NCBI GenBank assembly: GCA_023101725.1
Contig: JALJCO010001378.1
Location: 1-64,000, forward strand
DNA length: 64,000 nt
DNA from: Atherinomorus stipes
Lineage: Eukaryota > Chordata > Actinopteri > Atheriniformes > Atherinidae
Reading direction: 5' to 3'
A program made the position numbers and the translations under genes. Shown piece by piece: positions 1 through 9,630 of this stretch. The notes beneath the pieces are model-generated. The model was not told the origin of the DNA and did no database searches. It was given only the letters and a program-made list of their open reading frames with translations. Each line of letters starts with the position of its first letter. Position 1 is the first letter of the stretch.

Positions 1-201
1 TGCTATTCAAGGTGAAGTCATCGTTTCTGCACCATCTCATAAACTGACTGACCAGGGGCCTGTACTATGAAGCCGGATTTTCTTTTATGGAGGAAATTTC
101 AGAGTAAACTTTGGGTTTTTCGTCCTACGACGCTGGTTCACTTCTGATCGGGTTATATCTCCCCAGTAACTTATGCTGAACGCCTAACATGGTCCGGACC
201 A
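1..201. repeat. partial DNA-transposon-like repeat
   Basis: The motif GGGGCCTGTACTATGAAGC at 55-73 resembles the termini of short fish DNA transposons that begin GGGCCTG, and the block ends with a second GGACCAGGGGCC at 194-206. The element is truncated or rearranged. A related-looking GGATAAGTTTTAATC-type fragment is near 4020-4120. Confidence 0.3.
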
Positions 202-892
202 GGGGCCTCATTTATAAAGCTTGCTTACGCACAAAACAGGGCCTGAAAGTGATTTTTCACGCAAAGTTTCTGATTTATAAAAACAAACCTGACAGGAAAA
301 TGTGCGCACCTGTACGCAAACTCTGAACCTTGCGCACAAACATTTTGGAGACAAGACGAGGAAACTGGCGGCATCGCTGGTGAGATGATGAACTTAAGTC
401 ACGTTCAAGCATTTAACCTTCATATCAGACTAGACTCTGGTAAACCCCCATCTGTTCCTGGATTGAGCTGTACAATCCAGAAGCCTCATTTAAGAGAGCT
501 ACAGTACAGCTTCAATTATAGCGATGGCACTTATTGGCAGGTTAACTGTAACAAGGTGTGGAGGCTGATTGTAATTACTGAGTAAACGGTGACCCTCGTG
601 CGTATTGCTTCACAATGGATGCACTGCTGGAAGATTATGGAAAGAAGAGGATAAAGATGGAGAGAGTTTTTAGAAACCACAAATATTTCCTGGACTAAAT
701 ACATTTAGAATTTTTAGGGTCGTCAAAATAAATCTGCCAATGCAGGGAGATTAATCTGTAGGAATATAAACGCATTCATTTTCTAAGGAATAAATTATAG
801 CCTAACTCATAATAAAAATTACAATTGATTATTATTGCATTATGATCATTGCATTTTTAGTTTTTACATTATTGTGATTGTGGCAGGACAAA

Positions 893-1030
893 GGAGGGCC
901 CAGGCAGGATTCAATCCCCAGACTCCCGGGTAAGAGTCATGCATACTAACCAGTCAGCCAAAGGAACGTCCCCTTGCCCAAGTAGCCAGGGTGCATCATC
1001 ACCCCCTAATTCATGATGATTCTGACAGCC
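893..1030 (-). repeat. tRNA-derived SINE copy a
   Basis: On the minus strand the sequence reads GGCTACTTGGGCAAGGGG..., TGGCTGACTGGTTAGTATGC, ACTCTTACCCGGGAGTCTGG and GGATTGAATCCTGCC. The last resembles a tRNA B box (GGTTCRANYCC) and TGGCTGACTGGTTAG resembles an A box. Two more copies lie at 8110-8265 and 8395-8510. Confidence 0.6.
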
Positions 1031-1104
1031 TCACATGTAGAGATGCTGCAGGATGATCTGATATATCGCACAATAAAGAGCTCAGCCGTTGCAGGGGTCA
1101 GGAA

Positions 1105-1165
1105 CAACAACATCTGGTATCTGGGGGGTCATAGCTCAAAAAGTTTGGGAACTCTTAGATCTATG
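1105..1165 (-). repeat. hAT-like terminal fragment
   Basis: The minus strand reads CCCAAACTTTTTGAGCTATG then ACCCCCCAGAT. This is the style of terminal sequence seen in many vertebrate hAT MITEs (TTCCCAAACTTTTT...GACCCCC). Only one end is present. Confidence 0.35.
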
Positions 1166-1467
1166 TGTTGGACTCAACCGACCCGCCGGAACCGTTTAAA
1201 CCCTGTGCGCAGTTGTTAACTTCAATGCGCTCCGGTGTGCAGCGAGCCGTTGTGTTCATTCAGCAACGTGCTGTCAACGTGATGTTTTTTGGAGCCTCCA
1301 CCTCACCAACAAGCACCTCCACTTCATTCTCCATGAAACTGCATTTTCTCGTCTTCTCAGTCGCCACGATCAAGCTTTAAATGCATCAGATCAGCTGGCT
1401 TATTTGTATGCAAAAATATCCATAAGGTGCTTTGCATTGACCCTTTATGGTAGAATGTGGGCGTGTA

Positions 1468-1485
1468 GGGGGGGGGGGGGGGGGG
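1468..1485. repeat. G18 homopolymer
   Basis: Run of 18 G followed by CGTATAAG; slippage-prone and able to form G-quadruplex structure. Confidence 0.9.
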
Positions 1486-2085
1486 CGTATAAGCCAAATT
1501 TATCTGCGCAAACTTCCAGGGAGAGTGTGAATTATAAGGGGGAAATTGCTTGGATTTTTGCGTACGCCTGGTTTTATAAATCTGAATATTTTTCGGCATA
1601 CGCAAACTTTGGGTTTTTGGTGCAAATTCATTTTGATATAGACCAACGCTTCACCTCGAGTAGAAACAAATATTAGTGCTGTACTGATGTAGCTGAGTAG
1701 CTTAATTTTTGTAGCTGAACTATGCTCATGGTGTTCAAATCCCACTCAGTAAAACATCATTCAATCATTCATTCACAGGTAGTTTCATGCACACCGTTGG
1801 CGACGCTGATTATGTTTTTGTATTTGTTCGTTACTTGTTCCCATGATTGTCTTGTGCTGCTGGGGTTGCATCTGAAATAATGTGGTTAAGAGGTCACACA
1901 TGCAGAAAACATGAATTTATGGAGCACACACCCACCCATGCCGTCACGGTGAAGAGTTACAACACTTGCACGATAGGAGCCTGAAAACATTTACATGGAC
2001 AGTATGAGAAGGAAATACACAGAGGAAGCTCTGCAGTGTGATGAAGTAACACTGTCAGAGTCTGATATTGTTCCATGATTGTACA

Positions 2086-3220
2086 ATAGGGGATTATCAC
2101 GCTTACCGGAAGTTCCCGGATTTTGACACTTCCTCTTCCGGGCCATGTTAACAACCGCTGTTCCTGCTCTGTTATACTGTTTAAATCGGATAAACTCCAA
2201 ACATATTTAAGTTTTCATTCTAGACTGAAGTGATACTGGATCAAAAGCTGGATCAAAGCGATCGATTTGCCGCGGTGAAGGGCCGAACTTTATACTAAAA
2301 CACACGTTTGTTTGTCGCCGGTGGGGCACGACACTGGCACTTCACAGCATGCTAGCATTAGCCAGCTAACGTTTACTGACGTGCTTAACATTGTGCGTCT
2401 TAAAACACACAAACATCTGAAAATCGGGTCTGTACCTCCCCGTTTCCAGTGGAACAACTGGGGACTGCCAAGAAAGGAGACGCTTTCAGATGATTGTGTG
2501 TTTTCAGCCGCACAAAGTTAGGCACGTTATCGAGCTGGCTAATGCTAACCTGCTAACACGACTGCACAGTCTGCCGGCCACAAACAAACGTGTGTCGTTT
2601 TATTATAAAGTTCGGTCCTTCACCGCGGCGAATCGGTCGTTTTAATCCACTTCTTCTTTAGCATCACTTCAGTTTGGAATGAAAACTTGGCATTGGCGTT
2701 TATCCGATTTACAAAGTTTAACAGAGTAGTAGCTGGCGGACTATTGTTAGCAGGTTAGCATTAGCCAGCTTGATGACGTGCCTAACTTTGTGCGGCTGAA
2801 AACACACAAGCATCTGAAAGCGTCTCCTTTTTTTTGGCAGTCCCCAGTTGTTCCACTGGAAACGGGAGGGTACAGACCCAGTTTTCAGACGCTTGTATGT
2901 TTTCACAAGCGAAAAGTTGGTAACGTCAGCTAACGCGAGCTTGCTAACGCTGCATCATTGAAGTGCTGACTACAGACATACGTGCAACCTTGTTTTATTT
3001 TAAGTTTCGGTCCTTCACTCCGACAAATCGCTTTCATCCACTTCGTCCTTGGTGTCTTTTCAGTCGGGAATCCATGAAAACTTAGGTACGGCTGGCGTTG
3101 TTTATTAGATGTACACAGTGGAACAGAGCAGCAACATGGAGCCATTCCTGGCCCGGAAGAGGAAGGTTCAGATGTTTCAACTTCCGGAAACCGGAACGCG
3201 GAAGCGTGATAATCCCCTAT
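2086..3220. mobile_element. palindromic element built from THAP-domain fragments
   Basis: Perfect 19-bp terminal inverted repeats, ATAGGGGATTATCACGCTT at 2086-2104 and its reverse complement at 3202-3220, are followed by homologous inner sequence with CCGGAAG boxes and CTTCCTCTTCCGGGCC. Inside, pieces of one THAP zinc-finger coding sequence occur in alternating orientation. N-terminal halves: 2150-2310 (+), 2570-2735 (-), 2930-3145 (-). AVPTF-box halves: 2395-2490 (+, GSVPPRFQWNNWGLP) and 2822-2905 (-, GSVPSRFQWNNWGLP). P-element-type transposases carry an N-terminal THAP domain, so a nonautonomous P-like foldback element is plausible. Capture of a host THAP exon is the alternative. No clear 8-bp target duplication was found. 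Confidence 0.55.
2930..3145 (-). pseudogene. THAP zinc-finger N-terminal fragment (71 codons)
   Basis: From ATG at 3143-3145 the frame reads MAPCCCSVPLCTSNKQR, FHGFPTEKTPRTKWMKAIC and YVCSQHF, then NDAALASSR and stop. It has the C2CH pattern (C-x4-C ... C-x2-H) plus the conserved FP, W and HF residues of a THAP DNA-binding domain. The AVPTF box is missing from this frame and occurs separately 100 bp downstream as GSVPSRFQWNNW at 2822-2905 on the same strand. The domain is therefore split by rearrangement. An open frame continues upstream to 3451 (SLTVNAQVRAIG...), but it crosses the terminal repeat and is probably chance. This is the best preserved of the THAP copies in the palindromic element and is unlikely to be a functional gene. 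Confidence 0.6.
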
Positions 3221-3480
3221 CGCACGGACTTGCGCATTAACAGTCAGTGATTTTCTGCCAGCGTTCCTTCCTGGCCTTTGCTGCTGTGTTGCTTCTGGCC
3301 TGGATGATGTTCCTGAGTTCTTTGTATCATCGTCTGCTCCTCCATGGTGAAATATGTCGTTCTCTGTTTCAGAAGTGAAACACTTCGTTTTTATGTGGTC
3401 CTTGACTTCTTCACTTTCAGGGGGATTTTGTGCTCTGGCAGAGAGGAGCACGTCGCTCTTGTTGCCGTGGTAGATGTAGT

Positions 3481-3976
3481 GGCATATGAAAGTTTACATA
3501 CACTTTAAAGACAGGAAAAAATCAGCTGCCAGTGAAATAAGTTGAAATTGACAAAAGTAATAATAAATAAAAATTTGATAAAAACATTACTTTGATTTTG
3601 AATTGTGGTTAAACAGAAATATTAAAAACAAACAAACAAGCACGATGGGGCTCCTAAACTAAAATTGTGTTGAGCAACACTTTGTCTCTGCAATCAAGTG
3701 TTTTCTGTAACATCCAATCAGACTTCTGCTCCTGTTGACAGGTATTTTGGCCCGCTGTTCATGAGCAAGGTGCTTTAATTTGTCTGGGACAGTTTTGTTT
3801 GTTTGTTTTAAATTAATTTTTAAAACCACAATTCAAAGTCAATGTTTTCTTTTACTAAATTTGAATTTAGTTGATTTTTATTTATTACTTTTTTCAGTTT
3901 CTTGCTATTTCAATTATTATTGTGAATTTAGCTTTTTCTTTAATTTAAGTGTGTGTAAACTTTCATACATCAAGTG
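3481..3976. mobile_element. Tc1/mariner-type MITE, copy 1
   Basis: Inverted ends ATGAAAGTTTACATACACTT (about 3485-3504) and, from the other side, TGTATGAAAGTTTACACACA. The interior matches a second copy at 23427-23922 along its whole length, with shared blocks AAAAAATCAGCTG, TTGAGCAACACTTTG, TGTTGACAGGTATTTTG and CATGAGCAAGGTGCT. No intact transposase is present. Confidence 0.65.
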
Positions 3977-4179
3977 ATCCTGTGACTGATCACGAGTCTG
4001 TTGAGGAAGCCGCAAGTGTACACTTATCCAAGATAAGTTTTAATCAGGCTTGATAAATCCCGTCTGCTCATCCAGACTTGTTCTTTAAGCAACCAGTTAT
4101 GCCTGGATGCTCTTGTTTTGGATTTGATGAGCCCATTTAAGTTTCTATTTCTGGATATCTTACCTTTTTTTTTTTTTTT

Positions 4180-5214
4180 TTTAGGATTGTTTATACACTA
4201 AAATGATCATTTTCACACAATAAATAAATCTTTACACCCAAGAAGCAAAACACCTCTCCAGAGTTGCACAACAGTAAGCATAAAGTTGGTGTCATGCTTT
4301 TTGCAAAACATTACGGTGATTTGCAAAACTACACACATGTTCGCACCTTAGACACACACGGGGCTTGTAAGACTATTTCCTTCCCATTGCAAAGCCCTGG
4401 CTTGCCAGTGACTGCACTAATGAACAAATTGGATACCGTGTCCGCCAGGTGTGGAGACATGCATTAGCTTATTTGAAAACACAGCAATCATGTATGGACA
4501 ATATAAGTACTATAAAAGCCAGCAGGTGAGTTCCGCTGTCTTCAACAAAAATGAAAGGACTGAGAAGAACAGCGAGAATGAGAGGAGCTCAAGGAATGAC
4601 CTGAGGAGGTGATAGCGCATTGCCGTTGTTGCTTTATTTTCTTTTATCAGTTGTATGTACCTCATACAGTATTTTTTTTTTGTCTACACAGTTACTGTAA
4701 GAAAAACTATTTTGTTCTGATTTATAGAACTATGTTGAATGATATGTAGCTGTTTATAGTAAAAAAAACACCAGTCTGTGGTATCAGTGTTGGGTAGTGT
4801 TGAGTAAGTTAAAGTATTTGAGTACTTTCCCTGTACACCTCAAAGTAATCATGATGAAAGTATTGTGTTTCTCATTATATTTGTCATCTTCAGTCTTATA
4901 GCCTTGCTCTCATCAATATTTCTGAATATACTCAATCACTGTTTCCTACAAAAATGCTTCTTACAAATGTGTGTTGAATTTTTATGGTTTTGTGAATAGA
5001 CTGAAACGATGTACAGTACAATCACTGGAAGACTGTGTTAGGGACATGACAACAAAATAAGATTTTTATCTAGATTTGTTTACAATTTTGGCTGATGTAT
5101 TTCATTTTGCAAACAAACTGTTCAGTTCAGTGTATTGGGTGTGGTCTGTGGTTAATTGTCTGAGCTGTTTATAACAAAGAAGCCCTGTTTTCAAAATTCA
5201 GAGTAAACAATCCT
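4180..5214. mobile_element. degenerate DNA transposon with TTAGGATTGTTTA ends
   Basis: TTAGGATTGTTTATAC at 4182-4197 is mirrored by GAGTAAACAATCCTAAC at about 5199-5215. The interior is AT-rich and has no recognised protein. Short inverted ends are the only support. Confidence 0.4.
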
Positions 5215-5224
5215 AACACCCCCT

Positions 5225-5450
5225 GTAATTCTACTTTTGTGCAGTTGGTCTCAGTTCCCTGTACTCGGCTTCTTGTCCATCACTGATACACCCCACAACT
5301 GCAGAGTAATCAAGAGTATTTCTGCAGATGATAGGACTTAGAGTTGTACTGCAAGTCTGAGGTGTACAGTGTGAAGAGAAATGGTGAGAGAACAGTTCCT
5401 TGTGGTGCTCCAGTGCTGCTAACCACCATATCAGACACACAACCTTTCAG
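5225..5450 (-). pseudogene. LINE reverse transcriptase fragment
   Basis: The minus strand reads SSTGAPQGTVLSPFLFTLYT, then SDLQYNSKSYHLQKYS, and after a one-base shift DYSAVVGCISDGQEAEYREL. GAPQG(T)VLSP and (F/Y)SDDS are reverse transcriptase motifs of non-LTR elements (the GxPQGxxLSP and YADD-type motifs). The frameshift falls exactly at the catalytic motif, so the fragment is dead. It is related in wording to the LINE relic at 20385-21110. Confidence 0.75.
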
Positions 5451-5803
5451 GGTAGGGTCACATGGACACTTTTGTCACGATTAAAACGTTCTTAAGTCCA
5501 GAATAGGGATTAGATCCATATTTTTTGCCCCATGGGACCGCGCCAAAAGTCCGAAACAGTTGTCAGAATGAAACGGTTGGAAGAGGCCGTCTCAAGATTG
5601 TAAAGTCCGGAACGTTTGACACAGTGGGGGCAGAGGAGGAGAGGAAAAAGGGGTGGTGTTGGATCTCTGGCAGCTGTTGTTTGTCTCTTGCCAGAGCTCC
5701 CTTCATGCTGGCTCTCTCTTGGTCAGCATGCTTTGCTGCACTGACGAGGGGACGGTCTTTATTTAAACATTTAACAAAGAACATTTACACAAACGTCAGC
5801 TAC
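5451..5803. other. flank of LINE relic, no gene seen
   Basis: Mixed sequence between a LINE fragment and a hAT element; short open frames exist on both strands but show no recognised domain. Confidence 0.5.
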
Positions 5804-5811
5804 GACGCATG

Positions 5812-6716
5812 CAGTGTTGTATAGTAACTAAGTAAAAATACTTAGTTACTTTACTTAAGTGGTATTTTTTTATATTTGTACTTTACTACTTCTATTTCTG
5901 ATGACTTTTACTTTTACTTCACTACATTTTGCGAGAAAAATCAATACTTTTACTAGCATCTTAGTTACTAGTTACAAAATACGTAATGTAAATAGGGAAC
6001 TTAATAGCCAATGGACAATCTTTGTTTTGTTGTAGTGGGACAAGAAGCAGCCTTGTGCAGCCGTCTCTGAAGCTAAACACACCTTCACCTGCCTCAGCAG
6101 CAGGTGAACGGCTGTTTAGCATCGCTGGTCTGGTCTTCAGTCCAAGAGCAAGACTGAGTTCTCACCATTTTGAGAAACAACTTCTTTTGAGGTTGAACAA
6201 AAAATTTTTCAGGGTTCAGTAATGACTGATGGACAGTTCATGTGCTGTCGCACTGCAGTTATGTTAAAGTTCAACTAATCAAGTTCTTTGTTTGCGTTAC
6301 CTCCAAGCACCAAGAGTTTATTAGGAATGATTTAACATTGAATGGACGTGGCTATGAATGTTGGTAGGCATGCATGCAGGTCTGTAAGGATGTTTGTGTG
6401 TATAGTATTTTTCTACATGGTTGGGTTTATGTAAGGAGGTATTAAAACTTCTTTAAACTTTGCAAATTACTATCGCAAATTCGCAAACTTAAAAATTAAA
6501 TTAAACAGAAATAAAGAAAATGTTAAACTCAAATTTCTGATTGCGTTTTATTAACAGTATACTTTTGATACTTAAGTACAGTAAATACTAGCTACTTTTT
6601 TACTTTTACTCAAGTATTATTCTAGCAGGCAACTTTGACTTTTACTTGAGTCATTTTCCAGTGAGGTACTTTTACTTTTACTCAAGTATGGCTTTTGGGT
6701 ACTTTATACAACACTG
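5812..6716. mobile_element. nonautonomous hAT element with perfect 8-bp target duplication
   Basis: The element begins CAGTGTTGTATAGTA and ends TACTTTATACAACACTG, giving terminal inverted repeats. It is flanked on both sides by GACGCATG (5804-5811 and 6717-6724), an exact 8-bp target duplication as made by hAT transposases. Subterminal repeats of ACTTTTACTTTTACT are abundant on both sides. An internal fragment of the transposase C-terminus remains (6020-6222). At 905 bp it is an internally deleted derivative. Confidence 0.85.
6022..6222 (+). pseudogene. hAT transposase C-terminal dimerisation fragment
   Basis: The frame contains LNTPSPASAAGERLFSIAGL, then VFSPRARLSSHHFEKQLLLR and LNKKF. This is the hAT C-terminal dimerisation region, normally ending in a P-s-s-a-xxER-FS-aG-....-R--L----e-l-fl--N pattern. 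Only about 50 residues of a transposase of several hundred residues are left, bounded by the subterminal repeats of the element. It was part of the transposase of the parent element and has no independent start signal of note. Confidence 0.75.
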
Positions 6717-6724
6717 GACGCATG

Positions 6725-7060
6725 TAGCCTTTATGCATAGATTATTGTCTATTAGAGACAGACATCGCACTCTAACAGGTGGTGATGCCACCAGCTGGAC
6801 TGGAATTCTGTCGTCTCTTTCTACTTACGTCATGGCGTGATTTCGACGGTTTCGTCCTCTAAATGTTTCAGAAAACAACCATGAGACCACGCAGAGTTGA
6901 CGGAACCCTGCTGCAAGAATCCAAGTTGTTCAAGTGTAGTTCGTTTGAGGAAACCTATGAGACCGTACCCTCAGTCTCACAAACTGTAGTTTGTTAGGTA
7001 GTCATAAATCCAGGTGGTTGAGGAGGGATTTATGGAGCTTCTCATATGACAGAGCAGCTG
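6725..7060. other. intergenic, no gene seen
   Basis: Follows the hAT right target duplication; it includes a TTTCGACGGTTTCGTCC stretch and no recognised domain or terminus. Confidence 0.5.
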
Positions 7061-7064
7061 AATT

Positions 7065-7760
7065 ATATTACAGTTTTTTTTGATTGTTAATGCACATTTT
7101 CTGAAAGCATACCTCAGGCTCTCAAAACTCTACACATAAATAAAAAAACACACACAATGAGCAAAAACCCTCAATTCCCCTGCAAAATGTATTTTTACAT
7201 TTAAAACGATTTTATTAGTATCTTGTTTTCAAATGACACACAAATCACCATAGTAATAGACATAAACCAGTTAAACAGTGATGTGCTGAATGTAAAACGC
7301 TGACGAATGGCAAACATGTCTTCATCCATTATGATGATATACTGTAGGCCTTTCTTTTTGCTTAGTGTTACACTTACAACAATATATACATAAGTGTGTT
7401 GTAAAATATTTTAAAATATTGGTTTGATACTCAGAACACACAAATACACAGTAAGAAATATGTTTTATTTTTCTCACAAAAACAGTGTACACAGTGTACT
7501 TCCTAACCTTTGCTTGACAACATGGTCAACCAACGTGACTAAAGATCTCATCAAAGATTATGGTCCTTGACCTTCCCCACCTTCCCCATCCTCTTTCTTT
7601 CACTCACTCTTCCTTTATTTCCAATGGTACCAAGGGAATGCCATTAGTTTTAAACAAGTTTTTGTCATTTGAAAATGTATTAGTCAATAGTTTTGTACTG
7701 GTTGTGGTGCAAGGTGTCAGGCTCAGGCATTACAGTACTTTTATTGAAACATTATATTCT
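7065..7760. mobile_element. possible degraded mariner-like element
   Basis: TACAGTTTTTTTTGATTG at about 7070 and TACAGTACTTTTATTG at 7731-7746 resemble the TACAGT starts of Tc1/mariner relatives in fish. No transposase motif is readable; a weak call. Confidence 0.25.
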
Positions 7761-7824
7761 GACTAGAATATTACTGCCTGCATTCATCTCATTTTAATCC
7801 ATACATCAACTGTCTAGATATTTC

Positions 7825-8045
7825 ATCCATCCATTAACATCTCTTAAAGGTCAGGGTCGTGTTGCAGAGCAGTAAACAGAGAAGCCCAGACTTCCCTCTC
7901 CTTGGCCTTTTCTTCCAGCTCCCTCAGAGGAATCCCAGTCCAGCCGAAACACACAGACCCTCCAGCGTGTCCCCCAGTTGCCTGAGCCTCTCATCCTATC
8001 TCTGAGAGCCTAGCCACTCAGTGGAGGAAACCTTTTCACTGAAAA
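7825..8045 (-). pseudogene. Rex3-type LINE 3' fragment
   Basis: The plus strand reads AGAGAAGCCCAGACTTCCCT, CTCCAGCGTGTCCCCCAG and CTCATCCTATCTCTGAGAG. These match the reverse complement of the 3' part of the fish RTE-clade element Rex3, as I remember the consensus. The orientation is minus. A longer copy of the same family is at 48737-51570. The fragment is truncated at both ends. Confidence 0.6.
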
Positions 8046-8109
8046 TAAAATCTCTGAACTCAGGAATTCCCAGATCATAGGGATTGATCATGTAGGAACC
8101 ACGTGTGGT

Positions 8110-8265
8110 GAGGTACTCAACTGAGGGACCGGGCGGGATTTGTACCCCAGACTTCCGGGTAAGAGTTATGCGTGCTAACCCTTCAGCCAAAGGGACATTC
8201 CCCTGGCGAAGTAGCCAGGGTGCATGATCTAATGGAGGCATAGTGACAGACACATTGCACTGTCA
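8110..8265 (-). repeat. tRNA-derived SINE copy b
   Basis: The minus strand reads GGCTACTTCGCCAGGGGAAT, TGGCTGAAGGGTTAGCACGC, ACTCTTACCCGGAAGTCTGG and GGTACAAATCCCGCCC. It has A-box-like and B-box-like pieces in tRNA spacing. It forms a tandem pair with 8395-8510, and both are followed by TGGAGGCATAGTGACAG. Confidence 0.6.
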
Positions 8266-8394
8266 CATCTCTCCCCCTCTTTCCACAAGCACGTTCTCGT
8301 GCTCCACGTAGGGTGCCACCAATTATGAATCCATAGACTGTTTACCAGCATTGCACATGGATCCTGCCGACAATGCCAGAATGTGGCAAGGTAC

Positions 8395-8510
8395 GCAACA
8401 GAGGGCTCGGGCAGGATTTGATCCCCAGTCAGCCAAAGGGACATCCCTGTGGCCAAGTAGTCAGGGCGCATGATCTATTGGAGGCATAGTGACAGGACCC
8501 CACACTGTCA
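8395..8510 (-). repeat. tRNA-derived SINE copy c (internally deleted)
   Basis: Same family as 8110-8265, but the segment between the A-box-like and B-box-like pieces is missing (TCCCCAGTCAGCCAAAGG on the plus strand). The same GGAGGCATAGTGACAG flank follows, so the pair looks like a local tandem duplication of SINE plus flank. Confidence 0.55.
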
Positions 8511-9059
8511 CACATGTCTTGTTTGTGCCAGTCTTTTTGGTACAGTAGATGTTAAGACATTTATAAAAGAAGTGAAATGTTACAATTGCTGGCAGTTGTA
8601 CAGCAAAATTCCAAGCATCCTCACAGAAAGGATATATTCTTTGGGAACATGAAATATTTAGTATATGATACAGTTTATCCAAATGCACTCACTAGTCACT
8701 GAAAAATGTCACATAAAAACAAAATATCAACCTCATGGATACTAGAAAGAAAAACATCTGAGGATCAACAAAGATAATCTTGTGGGAAAATGCAGATCTG
8801 CTTTAGATATACATTATAGTACACCCGAATGATGTGCCCTCATTTTCTACTCACCTTCATGAAGAGCAAGATTGTGGAGCGCTTTTTTAATATCTCAAAT
8901 GCAGCCGGAGATCGGGAGGCTTTTAGTTATCGGCTGACTGTTATATAATGGAGTTCACAGGCGCTCAACACAAAAAGGTCCATAAAAGTCCACAAAGAAA
9001 AACAAAACAAAAGAAGAATAAAAATTAGAAGCATGATTAAAAATTAAAAACATTAAAAA

Positions 9060-9630
9060 CATTTAAGATTCAAAGAGATAATATAGAGACGTGCGGATTT
9101 TAACTTTTGAATAAAATCTACGTAAATTTCCAGATTTTCCAGAGACATCAGATCTTTTATCCTTGAGATGTTCTTGAGGTGATAGTAGGCTGATTTAGTG
9201 ATCGCCTTAATGTGTTTTTCATAGTTTAGGTCTGAGTCCATCACTACACCCAGATTTCTGGCCTGATTGGTGGTTTTTAGGTGTATGGACTAAGGTTCTA
9301 TGACAACCTGCTGTTGTTTCTCTTTGGCTCAAAAAACAATCACCTCAGTTTTGTTTTTGTTCAGCTGAAGAAAGTTGAGGCACATCCAGTCATTAATCTC
9401 CTCAATACATTTACCAAGAGCCTGTACAGGGCCCTGGTCTCCTGGTGACACTGTAATATATAGCTGTGTGTCATCTGTGTAGCTGTGGTAACTCATATTG
9501 TTGTTCTTTATAACCTGGGCCAGTGGGAGCATGTAGATGTTAAACAGAAGAGACCCCAGGATAGAGCCCCAGGGAACTCCACAGGTCATTTTTGTCTGTT
9601 CAGATGTAAAATTACCTACTGACACAGAGG
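9060..9630 (-). pseudogene. L2/Maui-like LINE reverse transcriptase fragment
   Basis: From 9625 the minus strand reads [56 protein letters not shown] and [17 protein letters not shown]. After breaks it continues with MDSDLNYEKHIKAITKSAYY and HLKNISRIKDLMSLE. These are the RT palm motifs (GVPQGSILGPLLF and YADDTQLY) and the downstream NLGVxxDSDL...YHLKNI region of fish L2-type LINEs. The expected PQG is PWG and YADD is YTDD, so catalytic residues are altered. Stops separate the two blocks. The 5' side ends abruptly where an inner element begins (9622). Confidence 0.85.

Larger units (their letters stand above)
202..1640. mobile_element. degenerate inverted-repeat DNA transposon
   Basis: The left end has CTCATTTATAAAGCTTGC followed by CACGCAAAGTTTCTGATTTA and TACGCAAAC. 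The right end, reverse-complemented from about 1640, reads AAACCCAAAGTTTGCGTATG, then CAGATTTATAAAACC and GCGTACGCAAAAATC. These are long imperfect terminal inverted repeats rich in TACGCAAA and TTTATAAA. No transposase frame remains. The interior carries a SINE (893-1030), a fragment of another element (1105-1165) and an 18-base G run. Exact ends and any target duplication are unclear. Confidence 0.45.

Noticed and set aside
3146..3451. Upstream extension of the THAP frame to an ATG at 3451
   Set aside because: It crosses the element terminus at 3220 into unrelated flank and shows no recognisable domain; the THAP domain has its own ATG at 3143-3145.
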